This document shows positions 19,073 to 27,939 of a stretch of DNA of 64,000 nt, piece after piece. The DNA lies in the NCBI RefSeq assembly GCF_002197845.1, contig NZ_NIDE01000008.1, forward strand, positions 558,001-622,000. Direction: 5' to 3'. The number at the start of each line of letters is the position of its first letter. Positions within the stretch are counted from its first letter, which is position 1. The DNA comes from Fimbriiglobus ruber. Its GTDB lineage: Bacteria; Planctomycetota; Planctomycetia; Gemmatales; Gemmataceae. The translations under genes were made by a program, and so were the position numbers. Below the pieces are notes generated by a model. The model did not search any database. It had not been told where the DNA came from and was given only the letters and a program-made list of their open reading frames with translations.

Positions 19073-20458
19073 ATGGCCGATGTCCCGCGCATCCTGTTCG
19101 TCACCGGCAAGCTCGCCGAGCCGGCGCTGCGGCGGGTACTCGCTGACCTCGCCCCGCGGGCCGGCTTCGAGGCCGAAATCGCCGTCTTACCCATTACTGT
19201 CGCAGCCTTGATGACGACCGATTGGGTTTCGCGGCACCTTCCACCTTTTCAGCCGGTGAGCCGCGTGGTCCTGCCCGGGTACTGTCGTGGGGAGACTGAG
19301 CCGGTGGCCAAGGCGACCAGCGCGCCGACCGAACTCGGCCCGAAAGACCTCCGCGACCTGCCCGAACACTTCGGCAAGCGGTCCGGTCCACCCGCGGGGT
19401 ACGGCACGTTCGACATCGAAATCCTCGCCGAGATCAACGGCGCGCAGAAGATGACACGGGACGCCCTCGTGGCCCTCGCCCGCCGGTATCGCGCCGACGG
19501 GGCGGACGTGATCGACTTCGGCTGCGATCCTGGGGCGACGTGGACGGGCGTGGGCGACGCGGTCCGCGCCCTACGGGACGACGGCGCGCGGGTATCGATC
19601 GACAGCTTCGACCCCGCCGAGGTGGAATCCGCGCTGGCCGCCGGCGCGGAACTCGTACTGAGTGTCAAAGGCATCAACCTGGCCGACGCCCGGCGGTGGC
19701 ACGAACAGTTCGGGAACGTCGAAGTTGTCGCGATCCCCGACACGCCCGACGACCTCGCCAGCTTGGACCGCACGGTCGAACAACTGGCCGCGTGGGGCGT
19801 GAAATTTCGCATCGACCCGATCCTGGAACCCATCGGGTTTGGCTTCGCAGCCTCGCTCGGGCGGTACATCGAAGTCCGCAAAAAGTACCCCGACGCGGAA
19901 ATGATGTTGGGCGTCGGCAATCTCACCGAGTTGACCGACGTGGATTCCGCGGGTGTGAACGTGATCCTCGCGGGATTTTGCCAGGAACTCGGGATTCGCA
20001 GCGTGCTGACGACCGAGGTGATTAACTGGGCGCGGTCGTCGGTCAAGGAATTCGATTTCGCCCGCCGGCTCGTCCACCACGCCATCGCGGAACGGGTGCT
20101 GCCGAAGCGGGTCGAGCCGAATCTGGTCCTGTTGCGCGACCCCAAACTGCAAGAACTCGGCCAGGAAACGCTCGAGGAACTGGCCCGCCGGGTGACGGAC
20201 CGGAACTATCGACTCTTTGCCGAGCGCGGCGAACTGCACGTCATCAACGGGCAAATGTACCTACGCGGCACCGACCCCTTCGCGCTGTTTGCCGAGATGC
20301 AGGCCCGCGATCCGAAGCTCGACGCGGCACACGCGTTTTACCTGGGCTACGAGTTCGCGAAAGCCGTGACGGCGCTCACGCTCGGGAAGAACTACACGCA
20401 AGACCAGGCGCTCCGATGGGGCTTCCTGACGATTCCGGAAGTCAGCCGACATACGTGA
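19073..20458 (+). CDS. Dihydropteroate-synthase-related protein (DUF6513, TIGR00284-like)
   Basis: A 461-residue two-domain protein. The N-terminal ~120 residues match the DUF6513 type (ILFVTGKLAEPALRRVL). The rest is a TIM barrel related to dihydropteroate synthase (DGADVIDFGCDPGATW, RVSIDSFDPAEVESALAAG). Such proteins occur in methanogens, methylotrophs and planctomycetes that use tetrahydromethanopterin-type C1 cofactors, and probably join a pterin to an arylamine. The pABA-forming PabB gene follows after 83 bp, which supports a cofactor-synthesis role. Assignment to methanopterin rather than folate is inference. Confidence 0.82.
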   Translation: MADVPRILFVTGKLAEPALRRVLADLAPRAGFEAEIAVLPITVAALMTTDWVSRHLPPFQPVSRVVLPGYCRGETEPVAKATSAPTELGPKDLRDLPEHFGKRSGPPAGYGTFDIEILAEINGAQKMTRDALVALARRYRADGADVIDFGCDPGATWTGVGDAVRALRDDGARVSIDSFDPAEVESALAAGAELVLSVKGINLADARRWHEQFGNVEVVAIPDTPDDLASLDRTVEQLAAWGVKFRIDPILEPIGFGFAASLGRYIEVRKKYPDAEMMLGVGNLTELTDVDSAGVNVILAGFCQELGIRSVLTTEVINWARSSVKEFDFARRLVHHAIAERVLPKRVEPNLVLLRDPKLQELGQETLEELARRVTDRNYRLFAERGELHVINGQMYLRGTDPFALFAEMQARDPKLDAAHAFYLGYEFAKAVTALTLGKNYTQDQALRWGFLTIPEVSRHT

Positions 20459-20541
20459 TATGGCCCCGGACTCCGCGTTTTTCCCGGCTACGACCTTCAC
20501 AGGAGAGACCGCTTCCGCCACCCCACCGATATACTGGACAT

Positions 20542-22020
20542 ATGAGCGCGTCGGCCCCGCACGTCACCGAACCGCACCCGGTTCCGCCACTGGTCGAGGA
20601 GTTGATCCCGTGTCCCGATCCATGGGACGTGGCCCGGCGACTCGCGCACCTGCCACGCCTCTTGTTTCTCGACAGCGCCGACCGCCACCCCGAACGCGGG
20701 CGGTATTCGTATGTGATGGCGGACCCGGTCGAGTGGCACGGCGGAGGCGGGCAACGATTTGGCGTCGGCACCGTATTCGATAACCTGTCGCGCTCGTTCG
20801 ACAACTTCCGGCGCGCACCTCACCCCGACCTGCCGCCGTTTCAGGGCGGCCTCGGTTTCGTATTGGGCTACGAGCTGAACCGGCAAACCGAAGAGCGAGT
20901 ACCGGCTCCGCGAAACGACGAGTTCGGCCTCGATCCCGTCGGCGGGCTATCCGCCGCGGGGCTCTACGACTGGGTCGTCAGCTTCGACCACAAACAACAA
21001 CGGGCCTGGCTCGTCGTCCACGGGCGGCCGGAACTCGACCGGTCGCCGAAACGCCGGATCGCCATCGAAAAGCTGAACGAGATCCGGGCCGCTCTTCGGC
21101 GGGGCAGGCAGCCACTGAAGCATGTTCCCACAAGAAGCCCACTCCAAGCGACGCTCGTTCCCCAGCACCCACTGCCGGGATTCCCCGGCGTCACGAGCAA
21201 CTTCAGCCGCGCCGGCTACCTCGCCGCCGTCCGCCGTGCGATCGAGTACGTTCACGCGGGCGACTGCTTCCAGGTCAACCTGTCGCAGCGCCTGCTCGCG
21301 CCGCTCGCCGAACACCCGCTGGAACTCTACGGCCGGCTACGCGCGACGAACCCCGCGCCGTTCGCCTGCTACTTCGACGCGGGCGACTTCCAGGTTGTCA
21401 GCGCATCGCCGGAACGGTTCTTGAAGTTGACCGACGGCGGCGTGGTGACGCAACCGATCAAGGGAACGCGCCCCCGCGGGACCACGCCCGAAGCAGACGC
21501 CGCAAACATTCGCGAGTTGACCACCAATCTGAAGGACCGTGCCGAAAACGTGATGATCGTCGACCTGCTGCGAAACGACCTCGGCCGGGTCTGCGAATAC
21601 GGCTCGGTCGTGGTGCCGAAGGTTTGCGCGGTCGAAACCTACCGGTACGTTCACCATCTCGTTTCCGAGGTTCGCGGCCGGTTACGCGATCACCTCGGCC
21701 CGTTCGATCTGCTCCGCGCTGCATTCCCGGGCGGGTCGGTGACGGGAGCCCCGAAAGTCCGCGCGATGGAGATCATAGCCGAACTCGAACCGACGGCGCG
21801 GGGACCGTACTGCGGTAGCGTGGGATTTGTCGGGTTCGACGGGGCGATGGATACGAACATCCTGATCCGCACGTTTACCGCGGGTCGCGGCTATGTGCAA
21901 TTCCCCGTCGGCGGTGGGATCGTGGCCGACTCGGACCCGGAACGCGAGTACGAAGAGACCCTGCACAAAGCCGCGGGATTACTGAAATCCTTAAAACTAG
22001 CCACGGATGAATACGGATAA
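20542..22020 (+). CDS. pabB: Aminodeoxychorismate synthase component I
   Basis: A 492-residue chorismate-utilising enzyme that makes 4-amino-4-deoxychorismate for pABA synthesis. ATG 20542 is chosen because the homologous region starts soon after it. The C-terminal catalytic domain shows PIKGTRPRGTTPEAD (the Lys is typical of PabB rather than TrpE), ENVMIVDLLRNDLGRV and PGGSVTGAPKVRAMEII. No glutamine amidotransferase partner (PabA) is seen in the window. The final codons are inside the left arm of a long hairpin. Its position after the dihydropteroate-synthase-related gene points to a shared pterin-cofactor pathway. Confidence 0.92.
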   Translation: MSASAPHVTEPHPVPPLVEELIPCPDPWDVARRLAHLPRLLFLDSADRHPERGRYSYVMADPVEWHGGGGQRFGVGTVFDNLSRSFDNFRRAPHPDLPPFQGGLGFVLGYELNRQTEERVPAPRNDEFGLDPVGGLSAAGLYDWVVSFDHKQQRAWLVVHGRPELDRSPKRRIAIEKLNEIRAALRRGRQPLKHVPTRSPLQATLVPQHPLPGFPGVTSNFSRAGYLAAVRRAIEYVHAGDCFQVNLSQRLLAPLAEHPLELYGRLRATNPAPFACYFDAGDFQVVSASPERFLKLTDGGVVTQPIKGTRPRGTTPEADAANIRELTTNLKDRAENVMIVDLLRNDLGRVCEYGSVVVPKVCAVETYRYVHHLVSEVRGRLRDHLGPFDLLRAAFPGGSVTGAPKVRAMEIIAELEPTARGPYCGSVGFVGFDGAMDTNILIRTFTAGRGYVQFPVGGGIVADSDPEREYEETLHKAAGLLKSLKLATDEYG

Positions 22021-22091
22021 ACACGGATCAGAAGAGATAAATCTCTGCATCTCTTTTCTGATCCGTGTTTATCCGTGTTCATCCGTGGCTA
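21998..22091. terminator. Long inverted repeat shared by convergent genes pabB and TIGR03000 gene
   Basis: Arms 21998-22039 and 22049-22091 pair over ~41 bp with one mismatch and a small bulge. The arms consist of a CACGGAT/ATCCGTG-type reiterated motif. The left arm includes the pabB stop codon and the right arm ends 5 bp from the stop of the opposite gene, so it probably ends transcription from both sides. Its AT-richer sequence differs from the surrounding genes. Confidence 0.8.
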
Positions 22092-22095
22092 AATC

Positions 22096-23421
22096 TTACC
22101 GGCTCGTGAAATCGACGGTCACGATTTCGCCGGCGCGGAACGTCACCTTCGTGACCTGGTATTCCGGCCGTCCGTCCCGCGTCGTCTCGGCTCGCATCAG
22201 GTACGCGAACTCCTGACCTTGCGGCAACGGCGGTGTGTTGAACTCGCGAACGAGGTCGGTCCGCTCGTTTTTCTTGCCGTCGACGAACAACGTGGTCCCC
22301 GAGGGCAGCTTGACCGTGATCCGCGCCCGTTCCGGCGTGTTTACGGCCGGCCTGACGATCGGGGGGAACGGGGTCGTCGGCTTGCCAGTCAAATCTCCGA
22401 CCGACGGCGTGGTGAACGGGTTCGTCGGCGTTTTGGACGCCGTATTTCCGTCGACCGATGGGGCGGGGTGGACCGGCACCGAGACCGTTTTGCTGGCCAG
22501 GTCGACCGGTTCTTTGGACACGGGCGCGGCACTCGCTTGCGTACCGTCGGCGAATTCGACCAGGGAGGCGGTCCCCGCCCGGATGGCGATCCGCTTGCTC
22601 CGGGTGATCGTCTCGCCGTCGCGAACGTATTCGGCGCGGAACGTGTACGTGAAGTCCAGACCGCCCGGTAGCGGCGGCGAAACGAATGTGCGCTCGGTCG
22701 ATGCCAGCGACAGTAACCGCCCTTCGGCGTACAACCGGGCGTCGGCCGGCAGCCGGACCACGACAGTCGCCCGGCCCATCGCCCCGCCCGCGCGAGCATA
22801 GCCCGACTGATAGTAAGGGCTGTCCCGCACTTCGGACGGGATCGCCGGGGTCGGCGGAGCGATCGTGGCTGGTGGGCCGCTCGGGTACGACCCGCCGGGG
22901 ATGGTGTCGCCCATCACCGCGGGGGCACCCATGATCGGGGCACTGCCCATGCACGACGCACCCGAGTACGAACGGTAGGGGTAGCCGCCGTAGTAGTAGT
23001 AAGAGTCGGGCGAAGCCGGGGCCGGTACGGCGCTACCGGGACCGGGGTCGTACCTGCCGGGCGGCAGCGTGTAGCCCCCGCCACCACCGCTTCCGCCACA
23101 GCACGACGAACCGTAACAGGACGCGCTAGTACTCCCGTTGCAAGTCGCGCTCACGCGGCCCGAACACGACCCGTAACACGAGTTAGAGTTAAAGGCCCGG
23201 AGCCGGCTGCCGTAGCACCCGGAACTGCTGCTGCCGTAACACCCGGAACTGCTCGAACTTCCCGAGCAGCCGGTGCAACCGGAACATCCCGAACACGAGC
23301 CGGAACACCCCGAACAGGAGCCCCAGAACCCTTTGAAGCTAAACAGATCCTGGAAAAAGCCGTTGAACTGCGTGGTGTCCGGCGCGGACGTCATCGCAGT
23401 CATGAGGATCAAGCTGTACAT
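22096..23421 (-). CDS. TIGR03000 protein with Cys/Ser/Gly-rich N-terminal repeats
   Basis: A 441-residue protein of a planctomycete-specific type. The ATG at 23421 has a GAGAGGGA ribosome binding site. Residues ~33-112 are extraordinarily rich in Cys, Ser and Gly, with GCSG and CYGS units. A Pro/Gly/Tyr-rich linker follows. Two TIGR03000 domains come last: one from RATVVVRLPADARLYAEG to AGTASLVEF, and one from RARITVKLPSGTTLFVDG to the C-terminus, each ~75 residues. The N-terminus is only weakly hydrophobic, so the export route is uncertain. Function is unknown; a disulfide- or metal-crosslinked surface component is a guess. Confidence 0.85.
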   Translation of the reverse strand: MYSLILMTAMTSAPDTTQFNGFFQDLFSFKGFWGSCSGCSGSCSGCSGCTGCSGSSSSSGCYGSSSSGCYGSRLRAFNSNSCYGSCSGRVSATCNGSTSASCYGSSCCGGSGGGGGYTLPPGRYDPGPGSAVPAPASPDSYYYYGGYPYRSYSGASCMGSAPIMGAPAVMGDTIPGGSYPSGPPATIAPPTPAIPSEVRDSPYYQSGYARAGGAMGRATVVVRLPADARLYAEGRLLSLASTERTFVSPPLPGGLDFTYTFRAEYVRDGETITRSKRIAIRAGTASLVEFADGTQASAAPVSKEPVDLASKTVSVPVHPAPSVDGNTASKTPTNPFTTPSVGDLTGKPTTPFPPIVRPAVNTPERARITVKLPSGTTLFVDGKKNERTDLVREFNTPPLPQGQEFAYLMRAETTRDGRPEYQVTKVTFRAGEIVTVDFTSR

Positions 23422-23673
23422 CAGGATTCCCTCTCAAGCCCGCGCCGGTCGTCGCGCACCGGTGAAATTTGTGTCGTCCGCGCCGAGCTTGATGGAAAGG
23501 TAAAATGGGAAAGACAGGTGGTCAAAAGCAGTTAAGGAAAACTTTACAACCTGACCCAGTCTCCGCATCTCGGCTCCCGTGCGTCGAGAATGAAGGCTAT
23601 AATCCTAAAAACCGGACCGCGATTTCCGTGTGAAAATAGGCAAGTTGTACGGGTTGTAATCAAGGGGGTCGGG

Positions 23674-25083
23674 ATGTCTCGGTGGAACCTCGCGTGGCTG
23701 CTGGCTGTGCCGGCCCTGGTGGCCCTCGGGCTGGCCGCGAGCTTCAGCGCTCCGCCCCCGGATAAGGACTACCAACTCGTCCGCACCATCGTGGACGTTC
23801 TCGCGGAAGTCGACCGGAACTACGTCCGCGAGTTGACCGACGACGAAAAGAAGAAATTGGTCGAGGAAATGATCAACGGCGGTCTCGAACGGCTCGACCC
23901 GCACTCGCAGTACTTCAACGAAGAAGAACTCACCGCGTTCGAGACGCAGAGCGAAGGCCAGTTCGGCGGCGTCGGGATTCTGTTAACGAAAGACGCCAAG
24001 ACGCCATACCTGAAGGTCGAGGCGCCGATGCCGGGCACCCCGGCCTACGAAGCCGGCATCCAGGCCAACGATCTGATTCTTAAGGTGAAGTTCGAAGGCG
24101 GGGAGAAATCGACCGAGAACCTGCGGATCGACGAAGTCCGCAAGTTCATCATCGGGCCGGCCGGCACCCAGGTCACGCTCACCATCGTTCACGACGGCGC
24201 GACGAAAGAAGAAGACGTCACCCTGACCCGGGCGATCATCGTCCAGCACCCCGTCCAGGGCATTGCTCGCGACGCGGCCGACCCCACGAAGTGGGACTTC
24301 ATGGCGGACAAGGAGAACAAGATCGCTTACGTCCGCCTGACCGGGTTTAGCGAACAGAGTGACAAGGAACTCCGGGCGGCCGTGGAGCAGGCCGAGAAGG
24401 ACGGCGCCCGCGGCCTGATTCTGGACCTCCGGGACAACCCCGGCGGCCTGCTCAACCAGGCCGTCGCCATCTCCGACTTGTTCCTGAAGGAAGGCACGAT
24501 CGTCAGCACCAGGGACCGCAACGGCGGCGGCCGCAAGTGGGTGGCCAAGCCCGAGAACACGCTGTTCGAGCCGGCCGACAAAAAGCCGATCGTGGTTCTG
24601 GTCAACCGCAACAGCGCGAGTGCGAGCGAGATCGTGGCGTCCGCGCTGCAGGATAACAAGCGGGCCGTCGTGATCGGCGAGCGGAGTTACGGCAAGGGGA
24701 GCGTCCAGAAGGTGTTCAACATGCCGAACCGCAAGGCGGCCGTCAAACTGACGACGGAAACCTGGCTGACACCGGCCGGCAAGAACATCCACCGCTGGCC
24801 CGATTCCAAGGAAACAGACGAGTGGGGCGTCAAGCCGGAACAGGGTTTCGAAGTGAAGCTGACCGACGACCAGCGCCGCGAGTACTTCACCCACCTGCTG
24901 TCGCTCGACCGCGTCCGCGGCAAGCCCGGAGCCAAAGACGGCAACAGCAAGGACAAACCCGAGCAGCCCAAGGCGGCCAAGCCGTACAAAGACCCGGTGA
25001 TGGAAAAGGCCCTCGACTACCTGCGCGGCAAGGTCAAGGAAGTCGGGGCGGTCGGGGTGGTGGAGCGGAGCGTGGCGGCGTAA
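23674..25083 (+). CDS. S41-family C-terminal processing protease
   Basis: A 469-residue exported serine protease. ATG 23674 is preferred over an earlier in-frame start because AAGGGGG precedes it and a signal/anchor (residues 5-25) follows at once. A PDZ domain (~95-190) binds substrate C-termini. The Ser/Lys catalytic pair lies in NSASASEIV (314-321) and GERSYGKG (K341). These enzymes degrade or trim periplasmic proteins. The C-terminal ~90 residues are Lys-rich and less conserved. It is convergent with the prolyl oligopeptidase gene across a long inverted repeat. Confidence 0.93.
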   Translation: MSRWNLAWLLAVPALVALGLAASFSAPPPDKDYQLVRTIVDVLAEVDRNYVRELTDDEKKKLVEEMINGGLERLDPHSQYFNEEELTAFETQSEGQFGGVGILLTKDAKTPYLKVEAPMPGTPAYEAGIQANDLILKVKFEGGEKSTENLRIDEVRKFIIGPAGTQVTLTIVHDGATKEEDVTLTRAIIVQHPVQGIARDAADPTKWDFMADKENKIAYVRLTGFSEQSDKELRAAVEQAEKDGARGLILDLRDNPGGLLNQAVAISDLFLKEGTIVSTRDRNGGGRKWVAKPENTLFEPADKKPIVVLVNRNSASASEIVASALQDNKRAVVIGERSYGKGSVQKVFNMPNRKAAVKLTTETWLTPAGKNIHRWPDSKETDEWGVKPEQGFEVKLTDDQRREYFTHLLSLDRVRGKPGAKDGNSKDKPEQPKAAKPYKDPVMEKALDYLRGKVKEVGAVGVVERSVAA

Positions 25084-25113
25084 GGACGGGGTTGTGGATT
25101 GGGGCGAAAGTCA

Positions 25114-25282
25114 GCCCCCGGGGTGCCCAGGGTTCACACCCTGGGCTATTCTCTTCCGCCCCGTTGGGGCTCAAATCAGATACCCGTCGGAACCACAAAC
25201 CGCCCAAAGAAGCACCGGTTTGGAGCCCCAACGGGGCGGCAGAGAATAGCCCAGGGTGTGAACCCTGGGCGTCGCCGGGGGC
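25114..25282. repeat. 59-bp-arm inverted repeat between S41 and S9 protease genes
   Basis: Arms at 25114-25172 and 25223-25282 pair with only a few mismatches across a 50-bp spacer. Each arm includes a smaller hairpin (GCCCAGGG/CCCTGGGC around TTCACA). It lies between convergent stops 218 bp apart, so a bidirectional terminator role is plausible. The core motif is shared with the small palindromes near 15.44 kb. Confidence 0.85.
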
Positions 25283-25301
25283 AGGCTTCCTACCTTCTCG
25301 G

Positions 25302-27449
25302 TCACTTCATCAGCGTCGGCTTGAAGTCCAGGTTCTTCACCAGGAACGCCCACTGGTCGGCCACTTCCTCGATGACCTTGGTCGTCGGCTTGCCTGCGCC
25401 GTGACCGGCTTTGGTCTCGATTCTTGCGAGAACTGGGGCCGAGCCAGTTTGACACGCCTGGAGACGGGCGATGAACTTGAAGCTGTGCCCGGGGACGACG
25501 CGGTCGTCGGTGTCGGCCGTGGTCACGAGCGTCGCCGGGTACTTCGTGCCGGTCTTCAGGTTGTGGTACGGGCTGTACGCGTACAGGGCTTTGAACTCGT
25601 CCGCGTGGTCGCTCGCGCCGTAGTCGTCGACCCAGAACCGGCCGGCCGTGAACTTCTGGAACCGGAGCATGTCCATCACGCCGACCGCGGGCAGGCACGC
25701 CCCGTACAGGTCCGGCCGCTGCGTCAGGCACGCACCGACGAGGAGCCCGCCGTTGCTGCCGCCTTGAATCGCCAGCTTCTTCGGCGTCGTGTACTTTTCC
25801 TTAATCAGGTACTCGGCCGCGGCGATGAAGTCGTCGAACACGTTCTGCTTCTTGAGCTTGGTCCCGGCGCGGTGCCACTCGTCGCCGTACTCGCCGCCGC
25901 CGCGGAGGTTCGCCACCGCGAGGACGCCGCTCATTTCCATCCATTGTACCCGGCTGATCGAGAACGCCGGCGGGAGCGAGATGTTGAAGCCGCCGTAGCC
26001 GTACAGCAGGGTCGGGTTCGTGCCGTCGAGTTTCAAGCCTTTCTTGTGCGCGAGGAACATCGGAATCCGGGTGCCGTCCTTGCTCGCGTAAAAGACCTGC
26101 TTGACCTCGTAAGCCGTCGGGTCGAACTTCACCTTCGCCTGCCGGAGCAGTTTACTTTGTCCGGTCACGATGTCGTACCGGAACGTGGTCGGCGGCGTGG
26201 TGAAGCTGGCGAACGTGTAGAAGGTCTCGGTGTCCGTCCGCTTGCCGTGGAATCCGGACGCGGTGCCGATGCCGGGGAACTGGACGTCGCGGACGAACTT
26301 GCCGTCCATGTCGTAGAGTTTCACCACCGTCTTGGCGTCTTGCAGGTAGCCGCAGACGAACAGGTTGCCCACGAGGTCGACTTCTTCTAGCGTTTCTTTC
26401 GATTCCGGGACAATCGTTTTCCACGCCTTCTTGTCCGGGTTCCGCGTGTCGATCGAGATCACCTGCTTTCGCGGCGCGTTCCAGTCGGTGACGAAGTAGA
26501 AAACCGGGCCGTCGTTGCCGAGGAAGCCGAACTTGTTGTCGTGGTTGTCGATCAGGTCGGTCGGCAGGCCGTATGGTTCGAGGAGATCCTTGTAAACAAC
26601 CCGGACTTTTCGGCTGGTCGTGCCGTCGCCGATGCTGATGATGAGGTACCGGCCGTCCTCGCTGACGCCGCCGCCGACCGTCCATTTCGGGTTGTCCGGC
26701 CGCTGGTAGACGAGAACGTCGTCCGCTTGCGGGGTACCGAGCCGGTGGTAGTAGAGCTTCTGGTTTTCGTTGAGTGCCTGGAACGTCGCTTCCGACTTCG
26801 GCTCGGGGAAGCGGCTGTAGAAGAACCCTTTACCGTCCGCCGTCCACGACGCGGACGAGAACTTGACCCACTTCAACTCGTCGACCAGGGTTTTGCCCGA
26901 GGCGACGTCGAGAACCTTCCAGGTATTCCAGTCGGACCCGGCTTCGGCGATGCCGTAAGCGGCGTACTTGGCGTCGTCGCTCGGGATGAAGCCGGCGAGG
27001 GCGACCGTGCCGTCCTTCGACAATGTGTTCGGGTCGAGCAGCACGCGGGGTTCGCTGTCGAGGGTGTCCTGCACGAGCAGGACGCTCTGGTTCTGGAGGC
27101 CGTCGTTTCGGCTGAAGAAATACTTGCCGCCCTGCTTGGAGGGGGCGGAGATCTTCTCGTAGTTCCAGAGTTCGGTGATCCGCGCCTTGATGGCGTCCCG
27201 CTCGGGGATGGCGTCCAGGTAGGTGGCTGTGACTTTGTTCTCGGCGGCCACCCAGTCGGCCACGTCCTTGGACTTCCGCACGTCGTCTTCGAGCCACCGG
27301 TACGGGTCGTTGACGGTGGTCCCGTGGTAGGTGTCGGTGTGGTCGACGGTGCGGGTCTCGGGGTAGTGCAACTTCGGCTCCTGGGCGATCACGACCGCCG
27401 CGGCGGCCAACCCGGCCACGACCGCGGCAACGAAGCAAATCCGACGCAT
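25302..27449 (-). CDS. Prolyl oligopeptidase (S9A), exported
   Basis: A 715-residue serine peptidase. ATG 27449 is chosen for the perfect AGGAGGAG upstream and the immediate signal peptide (residues 1-22, ending in VIAQ). The N-terminal part is the seven-bladed propeller, beginning DPYRWLEDD. The catalytic domain has S565 in GGSNGG, an Asp in TADTDDRVVPGHS and H683 in KAGHGAGK, so the triad is complete. The family cleaves short peptides after proline; with a signal peptide this one acts outside the cytoplasm. Confidence 0.95.
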   Translation of the reverse strand: MRRICFVAAVVAGLAAAAVVIAQEPKLHYPETRTVDHTDTYHGTTVNDPYRWLEDDVRKSKDVADWVAAENKVTATYLDAIPERDAIKARITELWNYEKISAPSKQGGKYFFSRNDGLQNQSVLLVQDTLDSEPRVLLDPNTLSKDGTVALAGFIPSDDAKYAAYGIAEAGSDWNTWKVLDVASGKTLVDELKWVKFSSASWTADGKGFFYSRFPEPKSEATFQALNENQKLYYHRLGTPQADDVLVYQRPDNPKWTVGGGVSEDGRYLIISIGDGTTSRKVRVVYKDLLEPYGLPTDLIDNHDNKFGFLGNDGPVFYFVTDWNAPRKQVISIDTRNPDKKAWKTIVPESKETLEEVDLVGNLFVCGYLQDAKTVVKLYDMDGKFVRDVQFPGIGTASGFHGKRTDTETFYTFASFTTPPTTFRYDIVTGQSKLLRQAKVKFDPTAYEVKQVFYASKDGTRIPMFLAHKKGLKLDGTNPTLLYGYGGFNISLPPAFSISRVQWMEMSGVLAVANLRGGGEYGDEWHRAGTKLKKQNVFDDFIAAAEYLIKEKYTTPKKLAIQGGSNGGLLVGACLTQRPDLYGACLPAVGVMDMLRFQKFTAGRFWVDDYGASDHADEFKALYAYSPYHNLKTGTKYPATLVTTADTDDRVVPGHSFKFIARLQACQTGSAPVLARIETKAGHGAGKPTTKVIEEVADQWAFLVKNLDFKPTLMK

Positions 27450-27660
27450 CGGCTCCTCCTTCATCGGAATAGTCTGTCCGCCGGACACGGACTCGGAGAG
27501 AGTTGGTGTAAGCGAAGATTGCGAGAAGGGAAGTCCGATTGCCCGAAGGCGAGTGGGGGCAGTCGGGTGGCTGGAGATTCCGGGCGGGGTGGAGTCTTGG
27601 GGCTCTGCCCCAAACCCCGCTGGAGGGCCGTGGGCCCTCCAGACCTCCCCTCTTGCTCCC

Positions 27661-27700
27661 GATCAGTGGGCCGATCCCAAAGCGGATCGGCCCACTGATC
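27661..27700. repeat. Perfect 17-bp hairpin at left inner end of the large inverted repeat
   Basis: A 17-bp arm (27661-27677) pairs exactly with 27684-27700 around a 6-nt loop. The sequence is unrelated to the hairpin at the right inner end. Confidence 0.9.
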
Positions 27701-27774
27701 GCTCGCGGGACCGTTTCTGGAACCGCGAGAAGAGTCGCTGCCTTCCCGCCGCAATCAACCCCGGCCCCTGCGAG

Positions 27775-27816
27775 CGACACGCGGACGAATCCGCTCTGGG
27801 ATTCGTCCGCGTGTCG
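27775..27816. repeat. Perfect 18-bp hairpin at right inner end of the large inverted repeat
   Basis: An 18-bp arm (27775-27792) pairs exactly with 27799-27816 around a 6-nt loop. Length and loop size mirror the left hairpin although the sequence differs. Confidence 0.9.
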
Positions 27817-27939
27817 GGAGCAAGTGGGGAGGTCTGGAGGGCCCACGGCCCTCCAGCGGGGTTTGGGGCAGAGCCCCAAGACTCCACCCCGCCCGGAATC
27901 TCCAGCCACCCGACTGCCCCCGCTCGCCTTCGATCGAAG

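Larger units (their letters stand above)
27544..27932. repeat. Nested 118-bp-arm inverted repeat enclosing two hairpins
   Basis: Arms 27544-27661 and 27815-27932 are reverse complements with two mismatches in 118. The 153-bp middle carries two more perfect hairpins of unrelated sequence and a weaker one (27702-27729). The right arm ends 8 bp before the polymerase stop codon and the left arm lies 95 bp upstream of the oligopeptidase start. Both neighbours are on the minus strand, so a transcript crossing it would fold into a multi-branched structure. No coding potential is supported. It may be a non-autonomous mobile element or a terminator array. Confidence 0.9.
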
